Of a DNA stretch of 64,000 bases, positions 16,124 through 25,230 are shown one piece after another. The notes beneath the pieces are model-generated. The model was not told the origin of the DNA, made no database searches, and was given only the letters and a program-made list of their open reading frames with translations. The stretch comes from BRHc4a sp049323915 (GTDB lineage Bacteria; Bacillota; Desulfotomaculia; Desulfotomaculales; Desulfocucumaceae). Position 1 is the first letter of the stretch. Every line of letters begins with the position of its first letter. The stretch spans positions 89,297-153,296 of the forward strand of contig JBMOPC010000131.1 of the NCBI GenBank assembly GCA_049323915.1. The letters are read 5' to 3'. The position numbers and the translations under genes are program-made.

Positions 16124-19096
16124 ATGAAAAGGTTATTCCGAAAGGTTTCATCAATATTTTTAATGCTGTGCGTTTGTTTTACGGCCGTTCCTTTTACGGC
16201 CCCGGACAGGGCTCTGGGGGCCGAAATCACCGCCGCCCCGGGGCCGGGGACTTACGACCGGTACCAGTACATCAAGCTTTATTCCACCGAGGGTTCAATT
16301 ACTTATTCCGTCTACGGGCGGGCGACAGTCCCGGAAACACCGTACACCGTTCCAGTGCCGATTGACGAGGATGTTATTCTGAGCGTGGATGCTACGGTGG
16401 GTGGGGTACCCACCCGCAAGGAGTTCTCTTACAAAATAAATCCCTATATATTATCCACCTATCCGGCCGAAGGGACCACGCAGGCGCCGTTAAACCCTAA
16501 AATCAACATTTATTTCGGCCGGAAAATGAAAAAAGACTTGCTGGAAACCGAGAGCAACATTACAATCACCAAGATCAGCCCGGCACCGGTTACTGATTTG
16601 TCCAGCACCGACTATACGGCCACTTACAGCGAAAGTACGGGCAGTTACAAGCTGGAAGTTGAATTGGGAGGGGGGGTAAACCTGGCCCAGGGGGCCACCT
16701 ATATGGTTTCACTGAAAAACATCACGGACAGTGACGGCAAGGCCCTCATGGGCAATAAAAGCTTCACCTTCACCACGGTTACCGCCGCGGAAACAGGCAC
16801 TTACGGCTGGGTGAGGACCGATAAACAAAGCTACGGCTGGGGGCAGAGCGTTATCGTCGACGGCGCCTATTACCAGGGGAACAATCAGGTGAGCGGGGCA
16901 GTTGACCTTCAGGTCCAGCTGTTTGACCACAAGGGCGTCCGCAGGGCTGCCCTGGCTGTGGCCGGCGTCACCAACAGCAGGTTTACCAGTACTTACAGTC
17001 CCCTTGACAATATTCCGGGCACCTGGACGGTGAAGCTGTACGACGGCAGCAATCCCCGCCAGCTGCTGGCCATCACCACCTTTACAGTGGTTGAAAGCAC
17101 CGTTACCGCGCCGAAGGCCGATCCGGTGACCGGAACTTATTACGAGCCAATAGCCGTAAACCTCTCCACCACCACACCGGGGGCCGACATTTATTATACC
17201 GTTGACTATGTTGAAAGCACTTTGCCCGGAACCGTGCCGGCAACCATACCCGACGGCAGTGTGGACAGTTCGTGCACCAGGTACAGCGGGCCCATCTCCG
17301 TATCGGCCCAGGGCAAGACAAGGATCAGGGCCGTGGCCATAAAGGGAGGGGTTAAAAGCGGACTGCTGGATGAAACCTATACCATAAAGGCGGAGCTGGG
17401 GTGGCTTAAAAGAAGCCCCAACGACGGCGACGGCAACATTCCGCTGAATACAGCCGTTTCGGTGACCTTCGGCCGGAGGGTCAAGTCCAACACGGTAAAC
17501 ATCCAGACCTTCAGGCTCAGAGAATCCGCCACCGGCACCGAGGTGGCGGGCAATGTGAGTTATAATGCCGAGAAAAGGACAGCCACCTTTATGCCGGTGA
17601 GCCCCCTTAAGCCCAACACCCAGTATCAGGTTATCCTGGCCGGGTACACCGGCGGGCTTGACACGGTTTATATTGAGGATTTAAACGGGGTCAGGCTCAC
17701 CAGTGATGTGGAGTGGTTTTTTACCACCGGCGCCGACTGGATTATGGTGGCCGGCAGGCCGGTGGTCAACAATTACGTGTCGGTCAACAAAAACCCGGCC
17801 ACAGTTGTTGTAACGTCTCTGGACACCACTTTGGTTACCATTAACAAGGTCCAGGCGGCGCCGACCGGTACCAACCAGTTCAAAGGGGATGTACCCCTTA
17901 AGCCGGGGAATAACACTATAACCATTGAGATCACGTATTCCTCGTCGGAAAAAAGCACCATTAGCATAACTGTCAATTACCTGAACCTGCTGCAGGTTGA
18001 CGCCGAGGTCACGGCGGCAATCCCAGCCAAGGGCAAGCTGGAGCTTTTTGATAAGCAGCTTACAATGGACTTTCCCAAAGGTATGTACATGAAAGACTCC
18101 GGGGGCCTTCCCGTAAGTGATCAGTCCCTGGTGTTCAAGATATCACACAGCCCGATGCTGGACGGGTTCCCCTCGGTCAGCAAAATATTCGACATACAGC
18201 CCAAAACTGCCGGAGCCCAGATGAACAACGCCGGTGAGGGCAGTATTACCTTAACCTTCGACAAATACGTGTCGGCCACCAGCACACCCTCCCTTACCGT
18301 ACTTTGCGACCCTGACGGCGACGGGGTGTGGGAGGAAAACCTGGGCGGCAGGGTGGACTCCAAGAAAAGGACCATTACGGTTCCCCTGGGGTCCTTCGGG
18401 CGCTATGTGGTGGTCAATAAGGTATGGTCCTTCTCGGACTACACCCAGGCCGGCTGGGCGAGGCCCTATGTTGAATACCTGTGGGCCAAGGGGTACATGA
18501 GCCCCCTGCCCACGGCAGGCCCCGGGCAGTTTGGACTGGTTGACGCCCAGGGAATGGAAATACCAATCACGCGGGGCGAGTTCGCGGTGATGATAGGCAA
18601 GGTGCTGCGGCTGAATAAGTCCAATTACACCAATTACGGCATATTCTCGGACATGAGGCTGCTGGAGAACGCCAATCCCCCTTACGCCATGGTCAAGGAT
18701 CTGGACGGGTACTGGAAGAACATCGATGACGACGATTACAAATATATAGACATGCTGGCCAGAAACGGAGTCATCAACGGCAGTGTGGACGAATTCGGCA
18801 ACCTTGTGTTTAACTACTACAGGTATATTTCAAGGGAAGAGGTGGCCGTGATACTGGCCAGGGCCATGAATATGACGGTGGAAGCCAACGACTCCAAGGT
18901 GTCGGCGGCTATCAAAAAGATGTACACCGATGCCGACACCAGCATAGGGGTCTGGGCGCAGCCCTATGTGCTTGCTGTAAGCAAGGGGTATTTCGGAGGA
19001 TTCCCGGACAAGACATTCAAGGGCAAGGATAATTTCACCAGGCCCCAGGCGTCCAGGGTCCTGTACCAGGCAATGCAGAAGGCCAAACTTATGTAG
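16124..19096 (+). CDS. Large SLH-domain surface protein with Ig-like modules
   Basis: A 990-residue secreted protein with signal peptide (residues 1-33, cleavage after ALGA). It contains two bacterial Ig-like (SbsA/Big_5 type) modules that begin STYPAEGTTQAPLNPKINIYFG (quoted in part, about residue 110) and RSPNDGDGNIPLNTAVSVTFG (about 427), each ending in a FTF/WFF strand; a chitobiase-C-terminal-like module around 330-420 (ADPVTGTYYEPIAVNLST); and three SLH domains from about 770 to the C-terminus (FSDYTQAGWARPYVEYLW; a long middle copy; YTDADTSIGVWAQPY). SLH domains bind secondary wall polymers, so this is likely an S-layer or wall-anchored protein. ATG 16124 lies behind GGGGGG. It differs from the SLH protein at 5331, whose SLH copies are N-terminal. 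Confidence 0.87.
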   Translation: MKRLFRKVSSIFLMLCVCFTAVPFTAPDRALGAEITAAPGPGTYDRYQYIKLYSTEGSITYSVYGRATVPETPYTVPVPIDEDVILSVDATVGGVPTRKEFSYKINPYILSTYPAEGTTQAPLNPKINIYFGRKMKKDLLETESNITITKISPAPVTDLSSTDYTATYSESTGSYKLEVELGGGVNLAQGATYMVSLKNITDSDGKALMGNKSFTFTTVTAAETGTYGWVRTDKQSYGWGQSVIVDGAYYQGNNQVSGAVDLQVQLFDHKGVRRAALAVAGVTNSRFTSTYSPLDNIPGTWTVKLYDGSNPRQLLAITTFTVVESTVTAPKADPVTGTYYEPIAVNLSTTTPGADIYYTVDYVESTLPGTVPATIPDGSVDSSCTRYSGPISVSAQGKTRIRAVAIKGGVKSGLLDETYTIKAELGWLKRSPNDGDGNIPLNTAVSVTFGRRVKSNTVNIQTFRLRESATGTEVAGNVSYNAEKRTATFMPVSPLKPNTQYQVILAGYTGGLDTVYIEDLNGVRLTSDVEWFFTTGADWIMVAGRPVVNNYVSVNKNPATVVVTSLDTTLVTINKVQAAPTGTNQFKGDVPLKPGNNTITIEITYSSSEKSTISITVNYLNLLQVDAEVTAAIPAKGKLELFDKQLTMDFPKGMYMKDSGGLPVSDQSLVFKISHSPMLDGFPSVSKIFDIQPKTAGAQMNNAGEGSITLTFDKYVSATSTPSLTVLCDPDGDGVWEENLGGRVDSKKRTITVPLGSFGRYVVVNKVWSFSDYTQAGWARPYVEYLWAKGYMSPLPTAGPGQFGLVDAQGMEIPITRGEFAVMIGKVLRLNKSNYTNYGIFSDMRLLENANPPYAMVKDLDGYWKNIDDDDYKYIDMLARNGVINGSVDEFGNLVFNYYRYISREEVAVILARAMNMTVEANDSKVSAAIKKMYTDADTSIGVWAQPYVLAVSKGYFGGFPDKTFKGKDNFTRPQASRVLYQAMQKAKLM

Positions 19097-19106
19097 AAAT
19101 TTAAAC

Positions 19107-19142
19107 AAAGGGGCTGCCGTGATTTCCGGCAGCCCCTTTTTG
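19107..19142 (+). terminator. Rho-independent terminator after the SLH gene
   Basis: A 13-pair stem AAAGGGGCTGCCG/CGGCAGCCCCTTT with a 7-base loop and a five-T tail. Confidence 0.93.
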
Positions 19143-19163
19143 TTCTTTATGGCTTGCGGTGTC

Positions 19164-19172
19164 TGGTATAAT
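19164..19172 (+). promoter_or_regulatory. Extended -10 promoter for uvrB
   Basis: TGGTATAAT is an extended -10 (TGnTATAAT) 23 bases before the uvrB start codon. The -35 (TTCTTT, 18 bases upstream) is poor, as allowed for extended -10 promoters. I found no GAACnnnnGTTC LexA-type box here, unlike uvrA and dinB. Confidence 0.6.
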
Positions 19173-19194
19173 ATAAACAGGCAGGTGAGTACAT

Positions 19195-21222
19195 TTGGGA
19201 AAATTTAATCTGATTTCGGACTTCAGCCCGTGCGGCGATCAGCCCCGGGCCATAGAAAAGCTTGTGGACGGCATAAATGAAGGGTGCAGGTATCAGACAC
19301 TGCTGGGCGTTACCGGAAGCGGCAAGACTTACACCATGGCCCAGGTGATACAAAAGGTGCAAAGGCCCGCGTTGGTGCTGGCCCCCAACAAAACTCTGGC
19401 GGCTCAGCTCTGCTCGGAATTCAAGGAGTTTTTCCCGGAAAACGCAGTGGAGTACTTCGTCAGCTATTATGACTACTACCAGCCCGAGGCGTATATACCG
19501 CAGACCGACACCTATATAGAAAAGGACTCTTCCATAAACGAAGAGATAGACAAGCTGCGCCACTCAGCCACCAGCGCGCTCTTTGAGCGCCGGGACGTCA
19601 TAATAGTGGCCAGCGTGTCATGTATATACGGCCTGGGCGACCCATCGGAGTACAGGGATTTGGTGCTTTCCCTCAGGGAGGGGGGCTTATATGACCGGGA
19701 AGCTGTGTTGAGGAAGCTTGTGGATATACAGTTCGAGAGAAATGATATGAATTTTGTCCGTGGCAAATTTCGTGTTCTGGGGGACGTTCTGGAGATATTC
19801 CCGGTATCGGCGGCCGAAAAGGCGATCAGGGTGGACTTTTTCGGTGACGAATTGGAAAGGATACTGGAGTTCGACGTGGTTACAGGCGAAATAATTGGCC
19901 GGCGGCACCACGTATCCATTTTTCCGGCCAGCCATTACGCCACTTCCCGTGAAAAGATGGAAAGGGCCGTGGTGACGATAAGGGAGGAACTGCAGGAAAG
20001 GCTTCAGTGCCTCAGGTCCCGGGATAAACTGCTGGAGGCCCAGAGGCTGGAACAAAGGACAAACTACGATATAGAAATGATGATGGAAATTGGGTATTGC
20101 AGTGGCATTGAGAATTACTCCAGGCACCTGACCGGAAGACAGCCGGGTGAGCCCCCCTACACGCTACTGGATTTTTTCCCCGATGACTTTCTCATGTTCA
20201 TCGACGAGTCCCACGTGGCGGTGCCGCAGCTGGGGGGGATGTACGAGGGTGACAAATCCCGCAAAGCGGCCCTCATAGATCACGGTTTCCGGCTCCCTTC
20301 GGCCCTGGACAACAGGCCCCTCAAATTCAGCGAGTTTGAAAACAGGGTAAGACAGATTGTATTCGTCTCGGCAACGCCGGGCAATTATGAAATGCAAAAC
20401 AGCTTTCGTGTGGTGGAGCAGATTATCCGCCCTACAGGACTGGTGGACCCGGAGATATCGGTGCGTCCCACCAGGGGGCAGATTGACGACCTGCTTGGGG
20501 AAATACGCGGCAGGGTTGACAGGGGGGACAGGGTGCTGGTGACCACCCTGACCAAGAAAATGGCCGAGGACCTGACCGAGTATTTCAGAGAAATGGGAGT
20601 CAAGGTCCGCTACCTCCACTCCGACATCAACACCCTGGAAAGGATGGAAATTATAAGGGACCTGAGGCTGGGGGTTTTTGACGTGCTGGTGGGGATAAAC
20701 CTCCTCAGGGAAGGCCTCGACCTGCCGGAGGTAAGCCTGGTGGCAATACTGGACGCCGACAAGGAAGGCTATCTCAGGTCCGAGCGTTCCCTCATACAGA
20801 CCACTGGCAGGGCGGCCAGAAACGCGGACGGCAAGGTGATCATGTACGCCGACAGGCTGACGGAGTCTATGAAAAAGGCCATCGGTGAAACCGAAAGGAG
20901 AAGGAGGATACAGCTGGAGTTCAACAGACAGCACGGCATCACCCCCCGTACCGTGAGAAAGGCCGTAAGGGACGTAATAGAGGCCACCCGGGCGGCTGAG
21001 GAAAGGGAATCTTATTCCGCAGCCCCTCAAGGCAGGAAAAAGCTTTCCAAAAAAGAGCTGAAGGCCACCATAGCCAGACTGGAAAAAGAAATGCGCGAGG
21101 CGGCACGGATGCTGGAATTTGAAAGGGCCGCCCAACTTCGGGACATGCTTATAGAGATGAGGTTGACACTGCGGGGCAGGGACCCGGGGATAACAGTTCC
21201 AGGGGAAGAAAATGTCGTTTAA
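19195..21222 (+). CDS. uvrB: Excinuclease ABC subunit B
   Basis: UvrB verifies DNA damage handed over by UvrA and positions UvrC for incision in nucleotide excision repair. The 675-residue protein has Walker A GVTGSGKTYT near residue 39, the beta-hairpin YYDYYQPEAYIP near 92, helicase motifs (DESHV, TGRAARN) and a C-terminal UVR domain (about 633-668, LEFERAAQLRDMLIEM) that pairs with UvrC. TTG 19195 follows AGGTGAG at five to six bases. All lengths and motifs are normal. Confidence 0.98.
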   Translation: MGKFNLISDFSPCGDQPRAIEKLVDGINEGCRYQTLLGVTGSGKTYTMAQVIQKVQRPALVLAPNKTLAAQLCSEFKEFFPENAVEYFVSYYDYYQPEAYIPQTDTYIEKDSSINEEIDKLRHSATSALFERRDVIIVASVSCIYGLGDPSEYRDLVLSLREGGLYDREAVLRKLVDIQFERNDMNFVRGKFRVLGDVLEIFPVSAAEKAIRVDFFGDELERILEFDVVTGEIIGRRHHVSIFPASHYATSREKMERAVVTIREELQERLQCLRSRDKLLEAQRLEQRTNYDIEMMMEIGYCSGIENYSRHLTGRQPGEPPYTLLDFFPDDFLMFIDESHVAVPQLGGMYEGDKSRKAALIDHGFRLPSALDNRPLKFSEFENRVRQIVFVSATPGNYEMQNSFRVVEQIIRPTGLVDPEISVRPTRGQIDDLLGEIRGRVDRGDRVLVTTLTKKMAEDLTEYFREMGVKVRYLHSDINTLERMEIIRDLRLGVFDVLVGINLLREGLDLPEVSLVAILDADKEGYLRSERSLIQTTGRAARNADGKVIMYADRLTESMKKAIGETERRRRIQLEFNRQHGITPRTVRKAVRDVIEATRAAEERESYSAAPQGRKKLSKKELKATIARLEKEMREAARMLEFERAAQLRDMLIEMRLTLRGRDPGITVPGEENVV

Positions 21223-21415
21223 GGGACGGCGCTTTCGACGCTGCAAAATAATTGTCGCAAGAGATTTCCTGCCAGCGGCAGGCTGTCAGAATAACAAGTA
21301 AGACCAAGGTAAATAAGTAAATAATTGACATATTGGATACAGACAGCGTTTTTCCTGTTACAGACACTCACAGACACTTTTCAGTATGCCGACAGAGGGT
21401 GACAATCATACCCCC

Positions 21416-21444
21416 TTGCTCCTCCCGCTTTCCTTGAATATAGT
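21416..21444 (+). promoter_or_regulatory. Promoter for the AbrB-type gene
   Basis: TTGCTC (21416-21421), 17 bases, TATAGT (21439-21444), 38 bases before the start codon. Spacing is ideal, boxes are four and five matches to consensus. Confidence 0.55.
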
Positions 21445-21482
21445 ATGAGAAGGGTGTTTTCTATTAAAAGGAGAGTGGCGTA

Positions 21483-21800
21483 ATGAACAGCCAACTGGCT
21501 AAACTAACCAGTAAGGGTCAGCTGACGCTGCCAAAGTCGGTAAGGGAAAAACTGAACCTGGACAAAGGTTCTTATATTGCCATATATCTGGAAAAAGACC
21601 AGATAGTTATTAAAAAGGTGAACCCCAGGAAGCCACTGGGAAACGGGGATCCCATCCGGGACATGCCGGGGGTGTTTCATGACGGCTGCGGCAAGGATGA
21701 CGGTTCAAACGAGAATAAAACAGAGAGCAGGCAGGAATCCATGAAAGAATGCAAAGTAACCTCCATCAGGGAGGCGGCCGGATGGAAGCCGTCCTTGTAG
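21483..21800 (+). CDS. AbrB/MazE/SpoVT-type DNA-binding protein
   Basis: A 105-residue protein with an N-terminal swapped-hairpin DNA-binding domain (about residues 5-48: LTSKGQLTLPKSVREKLNL, then GSYIAIYLEKDQIVIKK) and a polar tail of about 55 residues. This domain occurs in transition-state regulators and in antitoxins. The tail and the overlapping start of a short PIN-like reading frame at 21782 favour an antitoxin origin. ATG 21483 is behind AAAGGAG. Target genes unknown. Confidence 0.8.
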   Translation: MNSQLAKLTSKGQLTLPKSVREKLNLDKGSYIAIYLEKDQIVIKKVNPRKPLGNGDPIRDMPGVFHDGCGKDDGSNENKTESRQESMKECKVTSIREAAGWKPSL

Positions 21801-21841
21801 ATACAGGGGTGCATGTAACTATAGGGGCGCTGAGAGGCTAG
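21782..21841 (+). pseudogene. Possible remnant of a PIN-domain (VapC-like) toxin
   Basis: Overlapping the last 19 bases of the AbrB-type gene is a 19-codon frame, MEAVLVDTGVHVTIGALRG, then TAG. The VLVDTGV segment looks like the first strand of PIN-domain toxins (VDT/SV with the catalytic aspartate), and a 4-20 base overlap is the usual layout of antitoxin-toxin pairs. The rest of a toxin is missing. Very short, so this is a suggestion only. Confidence 0.3.
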
Positions 21842-22005
21842 AGGGCAGGCCCGGGGGCTTCAAGGGGGTGCGCCCGCAGGGCGGCTATTTTATCATTAAG
21901 GAAAGTATATGCCACTTTAACGCACTAAAACACCTAAGTTCACAACTAGATTTGTCTGGGGTCGCCAAGAGGCCACAAGGCAGCTCTATTTATTGGCTTC
22001 CATTA

Positions 22006-22047
22006 TTCTGGCTGCTGGCTTCTGGGTTCTGGGTTCTGAGTTCTGTC
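22006..22047 (-). repeat. Heptad repeat tract, class 1
   Basis: Six units TTCTGGC, TGCTGGC, TTCTGGG, TTCTGGG, TTCTGAG, TTCTGTC on the plus strand, i.e. the opposite orientation to the tracts at 882 and 2271. It ends exactly at the second copy of the CGCCCGCAGGGCG hairpin. Confidence 0.8.
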
Positions 22048-22084
22048 GCCCGCAGGGCGAATTTGTTCTTTTATATATACCAGC

Positions 22085-22111
22085 AACCATACGGATGTTG
22101 GTTTTTTTTTT
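22085..22111 (+). terminator. T-tailed hairpin upstream of uvrA
   Basis: CAAC(C)AT/ATGTTG stem with loop ACGG, followed by G and ten T. A likely terminator for the AbrB-type transcript. Confidence 0.65.
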
Positions 22112-22141
22112 CGGTTTAAAAGCGGGGAATACTTTTTAGGG

Positions 22142-22155
22142 GGAACAGTTGTTCC
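22142..22155 (+). promoter_or_regulatory. LexA/DinR-type SOS box upstream of uvrA
   Basis: GGAACAGTTGTTCC is a perfect GAAC-N4-GTTC dyad, as in the Gram-positive SOS box CGAACRNRYGTTYC. It overlaps the likely -35 (TTGTTC at 22149), so LexA binding would block the promoter; uvrA is a classic SOS gene. Confidence 0.85.
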
Positions 22156-22177
22156 TCTTGCCTGTTTGTGATATGTT
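22149..22177 (+). promoter_or_regulatory. Promoter for uvrA
   Basis: TTGTTC (22149-22154), 17 bases, TATGTT (22172-22177). The match is moderate, but its overlap with the SOS box supports it. Confidence 0.55.
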
Positions 22178-22218
22178 ATTATTGAAAGGGTACAACCACT
22201 AATAAACCGGAGGCGGCA

Positions 22219-25029
22219 ATGCAGGACAAGATAGTGATAAAGGGCGCCAGGGCCCACAATCTTAAAAATATCAATGTGGAAATACCCAGGGACAAACTTG
22301 TGGTTATAACAGGACTTTCCGGTTCAGGCAAGTCTTCCCTGGCCTTCGACACCATTTACGCCGAGGGGCAGCGCAGGTATGTTGAGTCTCTGTCGGCTTA
22401 CGCCAGGCAGTTCCTGGGGCAGATGGACAAGCCGGACGTGGATTATATCGAGGGGCTGTCCCCGGCCATTTCCATCGACCAGAAGACCACCTCCCACAAC
22501 CCCCGCTCCACTGTCGGGACGGTGACCGAGATATATGATTACCTCCGGCTGCTTTTTGCCAGGGCGGGCAGGCCTCACTGTCCCGGCTGCGGCAAGGAGA
22601 TCAGCAGGCAGACCGTCCAGCAGATGGTAGACCAGCTGGTTGACCTCCCCGAGGGAGCCAGGATAACCGTGATGGCCCCTGTTGCAAGGGGAAAAAAGGG
22701 GGAATACGCCAGGCTTTTTGAAGAAATACGGCGCAACGGATTCGTCAGGGTCAGGGTGGACGGGGAACTTAGGGAAGTCACCGAAGAAATAAAGCTGGAA
22801 AAAAACAAAAAACACAACATTGAGATAGTTGTTGACAGGATAATAGTCCGGCCTGGATCTGCCAAGCGGATGGCCGATTCACTGGAAACCGCCCTGAAAC
22901 ACGCTGCCGGGCTGGCTTTGGTGGCTGTTTCCGACAGTGAGGAAATTATTTTCAGCGAGAATTTCGCCTGCCCCGACTGCGGCATCAGTATCCCGGAGCT
23001 GGCGCCGCGGCTTTTTTCATTCAACAACCCCTTTGGCGCCTGCCCCACCTGCACAGGGCTGGGGGTAAAGCAGGAGATTGACCCGGACCTCATCATTCCG
23101 GACAAGAATAAATCAATAAACGAAGGAGCCATACAGGGCTGGATGAGAAGCCAGAACTCCTTTGCCATACTGGAGGCTGTGGCCGGTAAATACTCTTTCA
23201 GCCTGGACGTCCCGGTTAAAAAAATGCGCAGGGAGGACCTGGACAAGATTCTTTACGGAACAGGAAGGGACTCTGTCAGCGTGGTGCTGCACGGTTCCGG
23301 CGGGCTCACCCACAACTACAACATGCCCTTCGAGGGGGTAATAAACAATCTTTCCAGGCGGTATATGGAAACCAGCTCCGAGTATATGCGCAGGGAGATC
23401 GAGCAATACATGGGGTCGAGGCTCTGCCCCCAGTGCCAGGGCACCCGCCTTCGCCCCGAGGCCCTTTCGGTCAAGATCGGGGGGCTGTCCATAGATGCGG
23501 TTACACGCATGACAGTGGCGGAGTCGCTTAGCTTCTTCAGGGGCTTGGACCTCACCGAGAGGGAAAGGTTTATTGCCAGGCAGATATTGAAAGAAATAAA
23601 CGAGAGGCTCGGTTTTCTGTTGAATGTGGGACTGGATTACCTCACCCTCAACAGGGCTGCGGGCACCCTTTCCGGGGGAGAGGCCCAGCGCATCCGGCTG
23701 GCCACCCAGATAGGCAGCGGTCTCATGGGGGTGCTGTATATACTGGACGAGCCCAGCATAGGGCTCCACCAGAGGGACAACCGAAGGCTCCTGGACACGC
23801 TGGTAAGGCTGCGGGATGTGGGAAACACGCTGATAGTGGTGGAGCACGACGAGGACACAATACGCCAGGCCGATTACATCATAGACATGGGTCCCGGGGC
23901 CGGGGACCACGGCGGGGAGGTTGTGGCCCGGGGAGGCCTGGAGGATATACTGAATACGCCGTCCTCTGTCACTGGCCAGTACCTGAGCGGCAAAAAGGTT
24001 ATACCGGTGCCCCGGCTGCGCCGGCCGCCCAACGGAAGGGGCATTGCCGTGCTGGGCGCTTCCGAGAATAATTTGAAAAATATAGACGTGTATTTTCCCC
24101 TTAACGTTTTTGTGTGCGTTACAGGGGTGTCGGGGTCCGGCAAGAGTACACTGGTCAATGAGATACTCTACAAGAAGCTGGCCTCGACGCTTAACGGGGC
24201 CAGGGTCAAGCCGGGGGCCTGCCGTGACATGGCGGGTATTGAAAACCTTGACAAGGTTATAGAGGTGGACCAGTCCCCCATCGGTCGGACCCCCAGGTCG
24301 AACCCGGCCACCTATACCGGGGTGTTCAACGACATCAGGGGCCTGTTCACCCAGACACCGGAGTCCAGGGTAAGGGGCTACAGGCCCGGGAGGTTCAGCT
24401 TTAACGTCAAGGGGGGGCGCTGCGAGGCCTGCCAGGGCGACGGAATAATCAAGATAGAGATGCACTTCCTGCCCGATGTGTACGTGCCCTGCGAGGTCTG
24501 CAAGGGACTGAGGTACAACCGCGAGACCCTTGAGGTAATGTACAAGGGGAAGAATATTTCCGATGTGCTGAACATGACTGTGGACCAGGCGGTGGATTTC
24601 TTCCAGCACCAGCCCAAAATACACCGTAGGCTCAAAACCCTCCAGGATGTGGGACTTGGCTATATAAGGCTGGGCCAGCCGGCCCCAGAGCTTTCCGGCG
24701 GGGAGGCCCAGAGGGTGAAGCTGGCCACCGAGCTCTCCCGCCGCTCCAGCGGCAAGACCGTGTATATACTGGACGAGCCCACCACCGGGCTGCACATGGA
24801 CGATATAGACAGGCTCCTCAGGGTGCTGCACAGGCTGGTGGAGGCGGGAGACACCGTTATTGTCATAGAACACAACCTGGACGTGATTAAAACCGCCGAC
24901 CATATCATCGACCTGGGGCCCGAGGGAGGCGACAGGGGCGGAACGCTGGTGGCATCCGGGACGCCGGAGGAGATTGCCGCCAACACTGCTTCATATACCG
25001 GCCAGTTCCTGCGGAGGGTGTTGCAATAG
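22219..25029 (+). CDS. uvrA: Excinuclease ABC subunit A
   Basis: UvrA dimers scan DNA for lesions and load UvrB. The 936-residue product has two ABC ATPase modules: Walker A GLSGSGKSS near residue 33 and GVSGSGKST near 637, signatures LSGGEAQRIRLA and LSGGEAQRVKLA, and Walker B ILDEPSIGLH and ILDEPTTGLH. Zinc-finger cysteine sets CPDC...CPTC (about 253-278) and CEAC...CEVC (about 735-762) are intact, and CPGC near 119 is present. ATG 22219 follows GGAGGCGG. Regulated by the SOS box upstream. Confidence 0.98.
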   Translation: MQDKIVIKGARAHNLKNINVEIPRDKLVVITGLSGSGKSSLAFDTIYAEGQRRYVESLSAYARQFLGQMDKPDVDYIEGLSPAISIDQKTTSHNPRSTVGTVTEIYDYLRLLFARAGRPHCPGCGKEISRQTVQQMVDQLVDLPEGARITVMAPVARGKKGEYARLFEEIRRNGFVRVRVDGELREVTEEIKLEKNKKHNIEIVVDRIIVRPGSAKRMADSLETALKHAAGLALVAVSDSEEIIFSENFACPDCGISIPELAPRLFSFNNPFGACPTCTGLGVKQEIDPDLIIPDKNKSINEGAIQGWMRSQNSFAILEAVAGKYSFSLDVPVKKMRREDLDKILYGTGRDSVSVVLHGSGGLTHNYNMPFEGVINNLSRRYMETSSEYMRREIEQYMGSRLCPQCQGTRLRPEALSVKIGGLSIDAVTRMTVAESLSFFRGLDLTERERFIARQILKEINERLGFLLNVGLDYLTLNRAAGTLSGGEAQRIRLATQIGSGLMGVLYILDEPSIGLHQRDNRRLLDTLVRLRDVGNTLIVVEHDEDTIRQADYIIDMGPGAGDHGGEVVARGGLEDILNTPSSVTGQYLSGKKVIPVPRLRRPPNGRGIAVLGASENNLKNIDVYFPLNVFVCVTGVSGSGKSTLVNEILYKKLASTLNGARVKPGACRDMAGIENLDKVIEVDQSPIGRTPRSNPATYTGVFNDIRGLFTQTPESRVRGYRPGRFSFNVKGGRCEACQGDGIIKIEMHFLPDVYVPCEVCKGLRYNRETLEVMYKGKNISDVLNMTVDQAVDFFQHQPKIHRRLKTLQDVGLGYIRLGQPAPELSGGEAQRVKLATELSRRSSGKTVYILDEPTTGLHMDDIDRLLRVLHRLVEAGDTVIVIEHNLDVIKTADHIIDLGPEGGDRGGTLVASGTPEEIAANTASYTGQFLRRVLQ

Positions 25030-25040
25030 CTCCAGGGGCC

Positions 25041-25089
25041 GGAATATAGAAGACAGGAGACAGGAGAAAGGAGACAGGATATAGAATGA
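25041..25089 (+). repeat. Heptad repeat tract, class 1, after uvrA
   Basis: Seven exact 7-base steps: GGAATAT, AGAAGAC, AGGAGAC, AGGAGAA, AGGAGAC, AGGATAT, AGAATGA, starting 11 bases after the uvrA stop and headed by GGCCGGAAT. Confidence 0.85.
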
Positions 25090-25130
25090 CTTGCGGTAAA
25101 CATTATGAATTCTAACTCCTACCCTGAAAA

Positions 25131-25172
25131 TAGAACTCAAAACTCAGGACTCAGAACTCAGAATCCAGAATA
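25131..25172 (+). repeat. Heptad repeat tract, class 1, before uvrC
   Basis: Six units TAGAACT, CAAAACT, CAGGACT, CAGAACT, CAGAATC, CAGAATA, preceded by CTACCCTGAAAA-like sequence. The same leader and units, minus two heptads, occur after uvrC at 27143. Confidence 0.85.
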
Positions 25173-25230
25173 AGGATGTCGGATTTCTTGCTGAAGTGTA
25201 CTTCTGAATTCTTATATGGTTGGAGGAGCA

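Larger units (their letters stand above)
21801..22218. other. Intergenic region between AbrB-type gene and uvrA
   Basis: This 418-base gap contains no complete gene that I can support. It holds a toxin-like remnant, two copies of the hairpin sequence CGCCCGCAGGGCG (21870-21882 and 22047-22059), a class-1 heptad tract between them, a T-tailed hairpin at 22085, and the uvrA promoter with a LexA-type box. Its patchwork of repeats suggests an old insertion or decay site. Confidence 0.6.

Noticed and set aside
23113..24903. 596-codon minus-strand frame across uvrA
   Set aside because: Antisense shadow of a G+C-rich gene; the plus-strand uvrA has all motifs and the antisense product has no recognisable domain.
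25041..25172. CRISPR-like array
   Set aside because: Units are seven bases with no spacers; it is a tandem heptad tract.
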